From Branchiostoma floridae (Eukaryota > Chordata > Leptocardii > Amphioxiformes > Branchiostomatidae), in NCBI RefSeq assembly GCF_000003815.2, contig NC_049984.1, positions 23,571,002 through 23,635,001 on the forward strand: DNA of 64,000 bases, read 5' to 3'. Shown one piece after another: positions 53,252 to 63,405 of the stretch. The notes under the pieces were generated by a model. It saw nothing but the letters and a program-made list of their open reading frames with translations, was not told where the DNA came from and did no database searches. The translations under genes were made by a program, and so were the position numbers. How positions within the stretch are numbered: the stretch's first letter is position 1; the number at the start of each line of letters is the position of its first letter.

Positions 53252-55165
53252 CAGTGTAAAGATCAAGAAAAATTACAATGTAGTTGGTGAAAGAGCTTTG
53301 ATCTTGGGTGAACTCATCGACATGGACAGTGTACATCTTCACTACAAGCGTTAAGACTTTCATCAAACTCTTGTACACCCACTGTAGTGTAGCCTTCTTT
53401 TTAGTGTGAAGACCAAGAGAAATTACAATGTAGTTGGCGAAAGAGCTTTGATCTCGAGTTAACTCATCAACATGGACAGTGTGCAGCGTCACTTCAATCA
53501 TTAACAGTTTTGATTGAACTTTTGTACACTGACTCGTGTAGCCTTCTATAAGTGCAACGAACAAGAAATAATATTTGTCGAACTGAGAGCTTCGACCTCG
53601 GGGCAACACATCAACATGGACGGGTGTACAGCGTCACTTGAAGCGTTAAGATTTTGATAGAACTCTTGTACACCTACTAGCAGTGTAGCCTTATTTTAGT
53701 GTAAAGACCAAGTGATTAACATGGACAGCGCACTGCGTCACTGCAAGCGTTAATGTTTGATCGAACTCTTGTACACCCACTGTAGTGTAGCCTTCTTTTA
53801 GTGCAAAGACCAAGAGAAATTACAATGTAGTTGGCGAAAGAGCTTCAATGTCAGGTTGATTCGTCAACGGAAGGTTGTACTGCGTCACTTGAAGCGTTAA
53901 GAGTTTGACCGAAATCTTGTGCATATACAAGAAGGGTGGCTTGTCAGTATAAAGATCAAGAGAAATTATGTAGTTGGTGAAAGAGCTTTGATCTTGGATG
54001 AACTCATCAACATGGATAGTGTACATCTTCACTACAAGCGTTAAGACTTTCATCAAACTATTGTACACCCACTGTAGTGTAGCCTTCTTTTTAGTGTGAA
54101 GACCAAGAGAAATTACAATGTAGTTGGCGAAAGAGCTTTGATCTCGAGGTAACTCATCAACATGGACAGTGTGCAGCGTCACTTCAATCATTAACAGTTA
54201 TGATTGAACTTTTGTACACCGACTAGTGAAGCCTTCTATCAGTGCAACGACCAAGAAATAATATTTGGTGAACTGAGAGCTTCGACCGTCGGGTTAACAC
54301 ATCAACATGGACGGGTGTACAGCGTCACTTGATCAAACTCTTGTACACCCACTAGAAGTGTAGCCTTCTTTTAGTGCAAAGACCAAGAAAAATTAGAATG
54401 TTGTTGGTGAAAGAGCTTTGATCGTGGGTGAACTCATCGACATTGACAGTGTGCAGCGGCACTACAAGCAAAAACTCTTGTACACCCACAAGAAGTGTCG
54501 CCATCTTTTAACCAAGAGAAAATACAAAGTAGTCGGCGAAAGGGTTTCGATCTCCGGTGAACTGATTAACATGGACAGTGTACAGCGTCACTACAAGCAC
54601 GAAGAGTTTAATTGAACTTCCACCCCCCTCCCCACACTAGTGTAGCCTTCTATCAGTGCAACGACCAGGAGATTATTGTCGGCGAACTGAGAATTTCGAC
54701 CTCGAGTTAACTCATCAACATGGACGGCTGTACTGCATCACTACAAGCATTAAGAGTTTGATTGAACTCTTGTACACCCACTCGAAGTGTAGTCTTTTAG
54801 TGCAAAGGCCACGAGAAATTACAATGTAGTTGGCGAAAGAGCTTCGATGTTGGGTGAACTCATCGACATGGACGGGATCACAGCTTCACTACGAGCGTTA
54901 AGAGTTTGATTGAACTCTTGTACACCCACTAGAAGTGTAGACTTCTTTTAGTGCAAAGACCAAGAGAAAGGCCAAGAGAGATTACAATGTAGTTGGCGAA
55001 AAAGCTTCGATCTCGGTTGAAACCATCGGACGGGTGCACAGCTTCACTACAAGTGTTAAGAGTTTGATTGAATCCTTGCGCACCCACTAGTGTAACCTGC
55101 TTTCAATGCAACGCCCAGGAAATAATAGTCGGCTAGCCGAGAGCTTCGACTTCGAGGAAACTCAT

Positions 55166-56126
55166 CAAAATACATTTTTAGACAGTTATACATTGGGAAT
55201 ATAGGCGTTACGATTATAATAAGGGTAATAGATCTGTTGGGACCGATGCTACTACTATTTGACTATCATTTGATGACAATTCAGGATCAAATTTGATAGT
55301 GATGTAGAGTTACGAGGCATCTTTACCTTGCCAAGTAACATTTTAGAATAAAAACAGGGTACGTAATTCAATGTATATGCAATGAAAAACACAATCATTT
55401 ATACCGGTGTTATCTTTTAAGTGCTTAACTTTACGGCAAAACAGACAAAATACGCGTTAGCAATTAAAAATGATCGAATATGCTGTCAAATAATTGGGTC
55501 GTTTGGTCTGATACTACAAACAATTTAGATGTTTTATAATATTTCATTTGATGATAATGTAGCATTATTTTTCTGATAGGGGAATAAAGTTATGACGCAC
55601 TAGAATTTCATGCCAAATAGATATGCTTAGGGTTCGTTCACATTTGTACATTCAACTGCATATGAGTTGGGGTATTGCCAATATGTTAAATCTTGGTTAA
55701 ATCAGGTAAAGGTCGAAGCTGAATAGATAGTCCTTTCGCTTATCTTAAGCTACACAACGGTGGGTCAAAGTAAAAAGTAATTTCTTCCTCGCAAACTTTA
55801 CTTTGCTTAAAGCCAAAAGGGGTCAATGCGCAGCTAATAATGAGTCCTTAGTACGCACAAGCGTAGGACTGGGCCTTAACTCTAAAACTTTACAATGGCA
55901 CCGAACTAGGATGAGACTGGCTTGGATAATCACCAACATCTGTCACACTTAAGGTAAACTTGTGCGTACGTAATAACAATCGAATTGATAATGACGTAAT
56001 AAGTAATCATTATGTATAAAACGAAAATATCTCCTAGCATAAGTTCTTCTGTTTTGATAAATGACATTATAAAGAAGACTGAAGTTTACATAGCAAGTAG
56101 AAATTGTGACCCAAATTTTGTACTGA
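55166..56126. other. AT-rich DNA with one half of a diverged direct repeat
   Basis: Segment 55405-55505 (TTATCTTTTAAGTGC, CGCGTTAGCAATTAAAAATG, TGCTGTCAAATAA) corresponds to 56430-56530 (TTATCTTTTAAATGC, CTCGTTAGCAATTAACAATG, TACTGTCAAGTAA). There is otherwise no recognised feature. Confidence 0.55.
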
Positions 56127-56315
56127 CTCTGTCAGCCTTGTTCGTGGAATGGATCCGTCTACTGCAACTTCCCAACGTGACGTCAGAGACTCGTTACCGT
56201 GGCAACGAGCATTGGCTACCAAGACGGGGGACGACATAAGTTATCCTGCTCTTACGACCAGTTGCTGACGTCACATGTCGCTGACGTCACGTCCCGGAAG
56301 TCTATTCTGTGTCAG
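56127..56315. repeat. CRE-containing repeat (family P), copy 2
   Basis: CTGTCAGCCTTGTTCGTGGA and AACGTGACGTCAGAGACTCG match 11048. Then GACGGGGGACGACATAAGTT and CTTACGACCAG appear as the inverse of 11118-11162. Three perfect TGACGTCA sites fall at 56178, 56266 and 56282. TTACCGTGGCAACGAGC in the middle is a dyad. Confidence 0.65.
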
Positions 56316-56689
56316 TCCACAATTTGTGTAAGGTGCAGTTAATTTCTGTATAGAGTTCAGTCTCCTTTCAATGATTAAGATCTCGCGAAGCTAAATGAAC
56401 TATGCAACACAAGCATATAAATCTGAAAGGCGTTTTATCTTTTAAATGCACGACTTCACGGAACCGTAGATAAGATTTGAGACTCGTTAGCAATTAACAA
56501 TGATTGACTGTACTGTCAAGTAAAAGACTATGGGCTATAAATAACTTTTAATGTGCTAGATGGCCTTGAGTGATTACGTGATCATCAAGGTTTTACATGA
56601 TCACATGATCATCAAGACCCAAGGTTTAGGATTTTGACACTTTTGTTGTTACTTACAATAGATGTATCCTTGTATTTCTTTTAATCAAC
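56316..56689. other. DNA with the second half of the diverged direct repeat
   Basis: 56430-56530 pairs with 55405-55505. Around 56570-56620, GTGATCATCAAGG and ACATGATCATCAAG form overlapping dyads. Confidence 0.5.
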
Positions 56690-56860
56690 ATTAGGCCCAC
56701 GATGTATTCAATGACGTCTGTTTGTGTGTTTGTAGTTGTGGACAACATGCCTTGAGAAACTGTGGACGGATCTTTATTATATTTGGTAGGTGGGTAGGGG
56801 TCGGGAAAACGAAGGTTAAGTTCAATGCTAGCTACTTTCTTTGGTACTGAATCTGAACTT
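56690..56860 (-). repeat. Retroposon tail family T, minus strand
   Basis: Plus-strand order GTTTGTGTGTTTG, ATATTTGGTAGGTGGGTAGG, CGGGAAAACGAAGGTTAAG is the reverse of family T copies at 2960-3070 and 21440-21480. Confidence 0.6.
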
Positions 56861-57341
56861 CCGGTTTGGATATTTCATGTTCTGAACATGATATGGTCGT
56901 GATTTTTAAGTTTAAGTGGTAGATAGCTTTTGGAGCAAGGAATAAGTGGTTTAGACCTAAGCGCCCTAGCGGCTTTTTTGGAACCACAGGTTATGGTTTT
57001 GTCTAAGACTATAAAAGAGAGAAATTCAAGAATATATTGATGGATTGCCAATATTTGGGCATGTATATAGCTCAAGTCCCTTAGCTTAGATGATGTTTGT
57101 AATAACATTTTGTCAATTGACGTCATAATATTGATGAGGAAGATATTGCGGTGTTAATCTGTCAAGTAAAAGAGATTTTGCAAATTCAGATGTGATACAA
57201 AAATTATAGTTGTTGAGGAGGTTCATTAGTCACGTATGTAACCAGTTGATAAGATTTTAATTAAGCAGTGACTACTTTTTAAAGGTAAACACACGTACCT
57301 CCAAATTTTCGATAGCTATCAGTCCATCTTGATCACGGAGT
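56861..57341. other. Unassigned DNA
   Basis: No recognised feature. Confidence 0.4.
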
Positions 57342-57376
57342 GACCTAGTTCTCGCGAGAGTTGCGAGAACTAGGTC
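57342..57376. repeat. Perfect 14-bp-stem hairpin
   Basis: GACCTAGTTCTCGC (57342-57355) and GCGAGAACTAGGTC (57363-57376) around GAGAGTT. It contains TCTCGCGAGA, the ZBTB33/Kaiso-like palindrome seen in vertebrate promoters. Whether that factor matters here is unknown. Confidence 0.75.
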
Positions 57377-57734
57377 GAGACTTGCGTGGATCTTCTGCCC
57401 CTTACCCCGCCTCCTTGCGGAGCTAAACATTTGACAGCTATCAAGGTCATGTCCCATTAACAAGATGCACACATAACTTCTAGTAGTAAAATTCAAGAAA
57501 GATATGAAGCAGTTCTCGAGCCCTCCTTTGTCATTCATAGGGTTTTAAGAACATTGAAATATTGAATAGTTACAGACCATTAGTTTGATTTCCTTCGAAT
57601 TTGTTTTATTTTTTGAGTTGGCTTAGTACGCAATTTGTGCTCTTGTAGACGACCACTTCTGTAGTAGTTGGACAGCTTTACGTATATAATATGTAACGAT
57701 ATATCCTTTTTTTAAACACAAACAATGCATTGTT
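57377..57734. other. Unassigned DNA
   Basis: No recognised feature. The 88-codon minus ORF here covers the hairpin. Confidence 0.4.
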
Positions 57735-58020
57735 TGAGTTCGTGTGGCGTGACTGGAGTGACTGTGTTTGGCCCAGAGTCATAGGCATAGGGTTCGAATC
57801 CTGTCATGCTACCGATCTTGCCCTTGGGAAAGGCACTTAACATTACTTTCTCCACCCAGGTGTAAAAATGGTACCCGAGTTTGGTTGGGGAGGTAAAAAG
57901 TGATGCTACGAGAAGGATGAGCTCCGCCTCTCTCAAAACTGAGCTCTAGACGCAGTGCACGTGGATAACAACCTACCGCCCCCACAGCCTTACGAAATGG
58001 TATGAGCTACCTTTACCCCA
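57735..58020 (+). mobile_element. SINE family B, copy 2
   Basis: GTGTGGCGTGACTGGAGTGA head, B box GGTTCGAATCC (57792-57802), then TGCCCTTGGGAAAGGCACTT, CCACCCAGGTGTAAAAATGG, GAGCTCCGCC and GTGGATAACAACC. More complete than the copy at 20663. Confidence 0.8.
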
Positions 58021-58043
58021 TGGAGTTTGTTTTTTCTGTATAA

Positions 58044-58409
58044 GGCCACACCAATTTAATTTCTTGGTTCACGGATTTTTCAATAAAAAATATGGAGCGA
58101 GAGGGCGAAATAAAAATAAAAATAAAAATTGTAAAATGGTTGGGGTAAAGGTAACGGCTAATGCAAAACATTAAGAAAAAACGTTTTCAGCTTGAAAAAA
58201 GTACAAAAACACTATTTTTGTACAGTAACAGCACCTGTACCCACACTTTAAGGAGCTTATAATATAAAGGCCAATTTGCTACACCAGAAAGTTGGTGAAT
58301 GGTTTCATTAATGGTGAGAATTTGCTGAGTAGTAATTTTTATTTTTATTTTTTTCCCAAAAAATAGGAGCGAGCGAATCCGTGAACCAAGAAATTAAATC
58401 GGTGTGGCC
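58044..58409. mobile_element. Harbinger-like MITE (family H), copy 2
   Basis: Ends GGCCACACCAATTTAATTTC and its complement, with one change (AAATCGG) at the right. TAA duplication at 58041-58043 and 58410-58412. 366 bp. The interior is the inverse of that at 50574 with deletions, e.g. AGGAGCTTATAATATAAAGG. Confidence 0.9.
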
Positions 58410-59369
58410 TAATGTGGCGTTGTCATACAAGTTATTAACTTTAGTGCTGTGCCACAATTCCAGTGTCTGTCAAATGTAAATAACAGTACTATTTCTTAGG
58501 GAGTTATGATGCAGACTTAGGAAATTTATTGTGTATTTAGTACACATGTTTTATTGCCAGAAATGCGTATTTGAAAGCTTTTGTTTAGATAAAAGCACTT
58601 ATCCACTTATGACTTATCTTACATAAATATTTATAAATGTTTTACTCGCTACAACTAAGCGGAAAATATTGCGCGATACACGTGAGTTTTGATTCTTTTT
58701 CAATTCTTATCAAAATTGATTATTTTGTATGTTTCTTCCCTGACTAATAGTATTGCGAAATTCCATTGTTTTCTCATGAATAATTTCAGAAAGGACAGTA
58801 GTTGTACTGAATATTGATAGCTGGGTATGACAGAATTCTTGATATGATTTTTGATCCATATGACGTCGTCATCAAATTCTATTGCCTTGATGTTATTTTT
58901 TCTTAGGGAAAACGCAGCACTTTGGTGTGTGGAACTGCCATGTATACGTTTTATGTTCGAATTCAAAATATAATTATATAAATGAGCACATCGTTTAATG
59001 CTAATTATCTGAAGACATTAGAAAATGATCAAATGTTTATTAACCTTACTGAAAGTCAATCTGTTAATGAGAAAGCAATGAGAAGTCCAACTGCCAACTA
59101 AGCCAACTTAGGAATTATTTTGGTGGTTTGGTGGTTGGTTATGTTTAGCAGCATAACATAATAAGGCTTCCCTAACAACTAGGGCTGGGTACGTTACAAA
59201 ATCGGAAAAAAATGGATCTGAAAAAAATCAGTAGACCGGATGTTGGACCGATTAGAATATGAACAGATTATACCGACACTAAGGAGGCAGCTGTTCACGT
59301 GTTTTGAGGCTTACCTGTCCAAGAAACTGACAAGAGCGAAGTAGAGGAGAGGATGGTACTAGTATGTTA
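58410..59369. other. AT-rich unassigned DNA
   Basis: ACTAGGGCTGGGTACGTTAC (59179) resembles ACTAGGGGTGGGTGCCGAAA (63320) and may mark a short repeated element. An 88-codon ORF on the minus strand is unrecognised. Confidence 0.35.
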
Positions 59370-59450
59370 AGGATTAAACCTGTTACCAATTAATTGATAC
59401 CAGAAGCTCAACTGCACTACAAGTTGAGCTACAGTTCCCAGAACTGGTCA
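59370..59450 (-). mobile_element. SINE-A head fragment, minus strand
   Basis: On the minus strand GGGAACTGTAGCTCAACTTG is followed by TGGTATCAATTAATTGGTAA and a B-box-like GGTTTAATCC. Confidence 0.6.
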
Positions 59451-59657
59451 GATTAGATGGTACATCGATGTTCGATACTTTCCAGGAATTAAGTTATTAA
59501 AAATATAACGGTATGAGCTGCATCTTTTATGGCAACGGAAGCGCTTGGATGACCTTTGTGACATTTGGCAAACGTGGCTTTGCATCTTGTGACTAGGAGG
59601 TCAAACAAGCAAAGTCAAAATCATTCGAGGTGATTACCTTCTGGTGCTACCATAACT
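59451..59657. other. Short unassigned stretch
   Basis: No recognised feature. Confidence 0.4.
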
Positions 59658-60110
59658 GGGATGTCCATGTAGCTCAACTGGTAGCAGCTTCAGAGTTGAA
59701 CGGTTCAATCCCGTGGTCGGGATGTACTTCGTAAGTGCAGAAATTTTCGCGGTTGTTTTGTGTTCGCGGTTTTCGCGTTGCCAATTCGCCGCGAACTTAA
59801 AACCACCGCGAACATTTTTCCATGGCACATAAGAGACTACAGTGCATGGTGCCACCGTGAACATTCCTTTTACCAGCTACCGCGAAATTAAATCCCCGCG
59901 AACTTAAATGCATTTACAGTATCGGTTGGAGCTACAACCGTCTTTCGGAAGGGACGTAAATGGGGTCCTTGAGTACATGCCTCGCGCACTTGAAAGGAGA
60001 TGGGCTAGCAATGTAAAAATATACCCTGCTACAAAAACAGGGAGGAAACTTGACTGTCCATTCTGGCCTATGTGGAACTAGAAGGCTGTGACACTACAAG
60101 GATACTACAA
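59658..60110 (+). mobile_element. SINE-A copy 5, interrupted
   Basis: GGGATGTCCATGTAGCTCAA, TGGTAGCAGC, B box GGTTCAATCCC (59702), then an insertion. The body resumes with GGTTGGAGCTACAACCGTCT, TTCGGAAGGGACGTAAATGG, GATGGGCTAGCAATG and ATATACCCTGCTAC. Confidence 0.85.
59725..59921. mobile_element. CG-rich-core MITE (family K), copy 1, nested in SINE-A
   Basis: TACTTCGTAAGTGCAGAAAT at the left and GCATTTACAGTA at the right are decayed inverted ends. The interior is a mosaic of TTCGCGGT / ACCGCGAAC words in both orientations. Flanks TCGGGATG and TCGGTTGG match at five of eight bases, so an 8-bp duplication (hAT-like) is possible but unproven. Confidence 0.65.
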
Positions 60111-60631
60111 GGCTGCCTGGCGGCAGACTTGGCGGCAGACTTGCATAGTTGGTTTGGTTTTCCGGACATGAATTGAACGAAGCAGCGGATCAACAAGACT
60201 GGATCATCGGACATGTTTTCATTGTCGTTTCTGATTCTCTTGGGCGTTAAGGACCGTGGTTCATTTCTGGTCTCAATTCAAGCATGCGCATACTGAAGTC
60301 TAGAGACCGTCTCTTCCAGGAAATACTTCTGACGCAGAAAAGCCGTGAATGGGAATGAAGGTCATAGAAATATACGAGCAACAACTTCTTCAGCCTTCAA
60401 TATCTTACTGAATGCTAAGTATTCGCCAGTCAAAAATGATGCGCAAAATAGGGCATTTTCATATAGAATTAACCTATCACGTATAACTTGTATTCTTGAA
60501 GATTATAAAGAATAAGCCAACACCACTGTGTTTTCCCCACTGAAGTTAACCGGACGGGTTAAGCACAGCCGACACGGCCCACAGAGCACCACAAAGGTCA
60601 AAGGAGCGCATCGCATCCAAATCCCAAGCAT
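60111..60631. other. Unassigned DNA
   Basis: CTGGCGGCAGACTT is doubled near 60118-60141. No gene recognised. Confidence 0.4.
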
Positions 60632-60640
60632 ACCCGGAAG

Positions 60641-60813
60641 TAGTCTCCAAGCAGACCCAACGGTGCCTTAGAGATAGTATCAAAGCTGGCCAGGGACTTG
60701 GTAGCGGTGCCCGTTTGACTCCCTTAGCCGGATATCTCCCTTTGGCCGGCTATATTCCTTTGCCAGCTTTAATATATTATCTCTAAGGCACCGATGGGTC
60801 TGCTTGGAGACTA
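60641..60813. mobile_element. Mutator-like MITE (family M), copy 4, with 9-bp target duplication
   Basis: TAGTCTCCAAGCAGACCCAA and the inverse at 60794-60813 bound a 173-bp palindrome. Perfect 9-bp duplication ACCCGGAAG at 60632-60640 and 60814-60822. The interior TTAGCCGGATATCTCC and TTGGCCGGCTATATTCC are near repeats. Confidence 0.88.
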
Positions 60814-60822
60814 ACCCGGAAG

Positions 60823-61130
60823 TACGCTTCGCGCACAAAATCAATTTTCCCCTTTAACACATCACTTCTTTGAACTTTTCTTTTGTCCAGCCATATCAGT
60901 ATTAAAATATCATTTCCCAGCATTATGAAAAATTGATAATGCTCAAATAATTGTATTTATTGTGAGTTACAAATACGTAGAATTTCAGAGAAAAAAATAA
61001 TGATATGCAGAATACATGTAATAAGATACAAACTATATATTACCCCAGGTGTACGGATGATTGTTAAGGGCTCATTGAAAATCTAAAAAACATCAAAAGC
61101 TCAGACGTGGCATCAGGTTGCTTGCTTCCA
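60823..61130. other. AT-rich unassigned DNA
   Basis: No recognised feature. Confidence 0.4.
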
Positions 61131-61640
61131 AAGTTTGACAAGGCTTCTTATCTCACATGTTGTAAATTGCTGACATTCAGTAGCTGCAGCTGGGTACCAG
61201 ACAGAGTGCAATCTCCATTTCATTCTAAAGGCCACAAGTAACTTTGAAAATCCCTAGGGCCCTAAAGGTGTTTCAGTTTGTCGGCGTGGCAAGAGGTAGC
61301 AAAAGTTTGGGCCCCTGGAAGCTTTCTTTGGACCTGCAGGGACGTTTCGTAGATGTAAGCTAGCTTTGAAACAAGATAAGTCAAGAAGGGTTTGAAAGTT
61401 TGACAAGGTTAGGCTACTAATCCCACAAGCTGTAAATTGCTGACATTCAGTAGCTGCAGCTGCGTACCAGACAGAGTGCTATTTCCCTTTCATTCTAAAG
61501 ACCACAAGTAACTTTGAAAATCCATGAGGTGTTTCGCCGTGGTAATACGTCACAGAGGTCTTGGCCCCCCTGCAGCTTTTCTTGGACCTACAGGGAAAAT
61601 TTTAGTTGTAAACTTTGTAATAGTCAAGAAGGGTTTAAAC
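61131..61640. repeat. Two-copy tandem duplication, period 265 bp
   Basis: AAGTTTGACAAGG begins copies at 61131 and 61396. Both contain TGTAAATTGCTGACATTCAG, TAGCTGCAGCTG, TACCAGACAGAGTGC and CACAAGTAACTTTGAAAATC, and end in GTCAAGAAGGGTTT. The GCTTT(C/T)(T/C)TTGGACCT(G/A)CAGGGA block recalls the retroposon family T body. Confidence 0.92.
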
Positions 61641-62515
61641 AAATTTTCATGGTTTTTGACCAGTGAGCAACGTAAGGAAGTCCAATGTACTGATGTGTTA
61701 ATTATGCAAATTGTTGCTTTGTGTACTACGCTTGAACTGTGCTAAATGACAGGAACTTTATACTCATGACATATGAACTATTTACCAACACACAAACAAA
61801 TGGACTAACAATTCGGTTACGTTAACACTGTAAGAATCCCTCACTACCCAAATGGACACTTTGGAGGGGGGGGGGGGCAAGAGGAATAACAGAAGTGATC
61901 AACAACTATCCCTCAACAGAGACGGGGGGGGGGGAGGGCATAGTTTTTCTTCAACTTATGATTCACAGAGTCACGTGTTCTATCTGCATAACGTGACATC
62001 ATAGTAGCATTGGATTATCCATCCAAAGACTGGACCTTGACAGTCGACTTTTGGAAAGTCCAATTTTTGTTTTCAATCACAGTTTTTTTCCAAAATGAAA
62101 AATGGAGTTAGTTTTTATTTCTTTGTATGATAACGTTGTAACCCATCCGGTTGAACTTGAAGACTCCTCATAATATTCTCAACCCTGCTCGGGAAAACAT
62201 CACCTCGCGCTCTGCAAATCAATTCCACAAGGAACAGGAATTCATCCAGAAAGAACATGGCGTTTCAAATTGGCCATGATACCTTTGTGCTTCGCTCGTT
62301 GACCTGGTCGATTACCCGAATCTCTCTATGCAGCGCGTGATACACCAGTTGATTCGGTTTCATACCAGAAATGCATATGCAAAACACATTTCAACAGTTT
62401 TTGTGTCTGTGTGTGATTGCTAAATTAGATATGTAAAAGCGAAAATTTAGCATTCATAGCTTTCCAATCTTGGTACAACTTGATGTTCAATAGATTGTCC
62501 GTCTATAATAAAGAA
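61641..62515. other. Unassigned DNA with two G homopolymers
   Basis: G runs at about 61866-61878 and 61925-61936. No gene recognised. Confidence 0.4.
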
Positions 62516-62518
62516 AAA

Positions 62519-62715
62519 TACTGTAAATGCATTTAATTTTGCGCTAGCGGGAAAATGTAGTTTTCGCAGTGGTTTTAAGTTCGCGGTAGCGCCATAGACT
62601 GTAGTAATGGAAAAAATGTTCGCGGTGGTTTTAAGTTCGCGGAGGAGTGGCCACCACGGAAACCGCGAACATGTATCCACCGCGAACATGTCTGTATTTG
62701 AGTATTTACGAAATG
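62519..62715. mobile_element. MITE family K, copy 2
   Basis: TACTGTAAATGCATTTAATT at the left, then TTTTAAGTTCGCGGTAGCG and, inverted, ACCGCGAACATG. It shares the mosaic of TTCGCGGT words with 59725-59921. The right terminus is decayed (GAGTATTTACG). Confidence 0.65.
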
Positions 62716-63319
62716 CTGCATATTACAGCCGTCACAAAGCTGCTAATCAGGAATTTCACATTGAAACCGAAGGGCAGAATCTTACTCCTCACGAACAAAG
62801 TATATATACATACATAATAGATTAGAATTCTTCAAGTAGCTTGATGATGTTCAAGTGTTGGTATGAACTGTTTTCTTGTTGTAACCTTTACTTAACCCAA
62901 TCGGTATATCTACCATAAAGGTCTTTATCATAATTGTATAGTACGTGAAACTATTGCTTAATAAAGAACATTATTGCCATCTAAGTACATTGTTTCCTTA
63001 ATCATAGCTCTTGTCAAAAGTAGAGTTGGATACAAATGTTCTGGATTTCTGAATGAAGAACAGTCATTCTCCCTTACCGCCGGGTTAGCTTATCATAAGT
63101 ATAAGCAATCTGTCAGTTTATTTGAAGATGAGTATCAGTTATCCATTACACATACTTTTCATCGATCTCGATAACAAATAGATAATCAGACCGTTGTCCG
63201 ATAATACCGTTGTTGCATGAATATTCCGAACCGTATCGGATATGGGAACGACTTGATCCAAATTAAATGCGCCAGTATGTCCTGTGCTGTTCAGTGGAGG
63301 ATCTGTCAACGGCTACGGA
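62716..63319. other. AT-rich unassigned DNA
   Basis: No recognised feature. Confidence 0.4.
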
Positions 63320-63405
63320 CTAGGGGTGGGTGCCGAAAAGTCAGGTACAGGTAAGGTTCAGGTCCGGAGGATCAGGTCCAGGTCCGGACCTAAACCTGGA
63401 CCTAA
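63320..63405. repeat. AGGTCC-rich dyad repeat
   Basis: AGGTCCAGGT (63374-63383) faces ACCTGGACCT (63394-63403) around CCGGACCTAA. Upstream there are further CAGGTACAGG and CAGGTCCGG words. Confidence 0.7.

Larger units (their letters stand above)
48286..55165. repeat. Satellite array of about 150-bp units with two higher-order periods
   Basis: A typical unit holds GAGCTTCGATCTCGGGTTAA, CTCATCAACATGGACAGTGT, AAGAGTTTGATCGAACTCTT, GTACACCCACTAGAAGTGTA and GACCAAGAGAAATTACAATG. AAGAGTT(TGATCG)AACTCTT is a built-in hairpin. About 34 units remain after removing two insertions (50574-51025, 51983-53251). In the left part a four-unit period of about 587 bp shows at 48711, 49300 and 49885. In the right part a longer period of about 690 bp shows at 51316, 53287 and 53977. 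Minus-strand ORFs here (48177, 48523, 49562, 51234, 53196, 53820) repeat a peptide such as TVHVDELTRDQSSFANYIV, but frames shift with unit indels. Confidence 0.95.

Noticed and set aside
48286-55165. CRISPR-like array
   Set aside because: Units are about 150 bp with no short constant repeat and variable spacer; composition and context are eukaryotic satellite.
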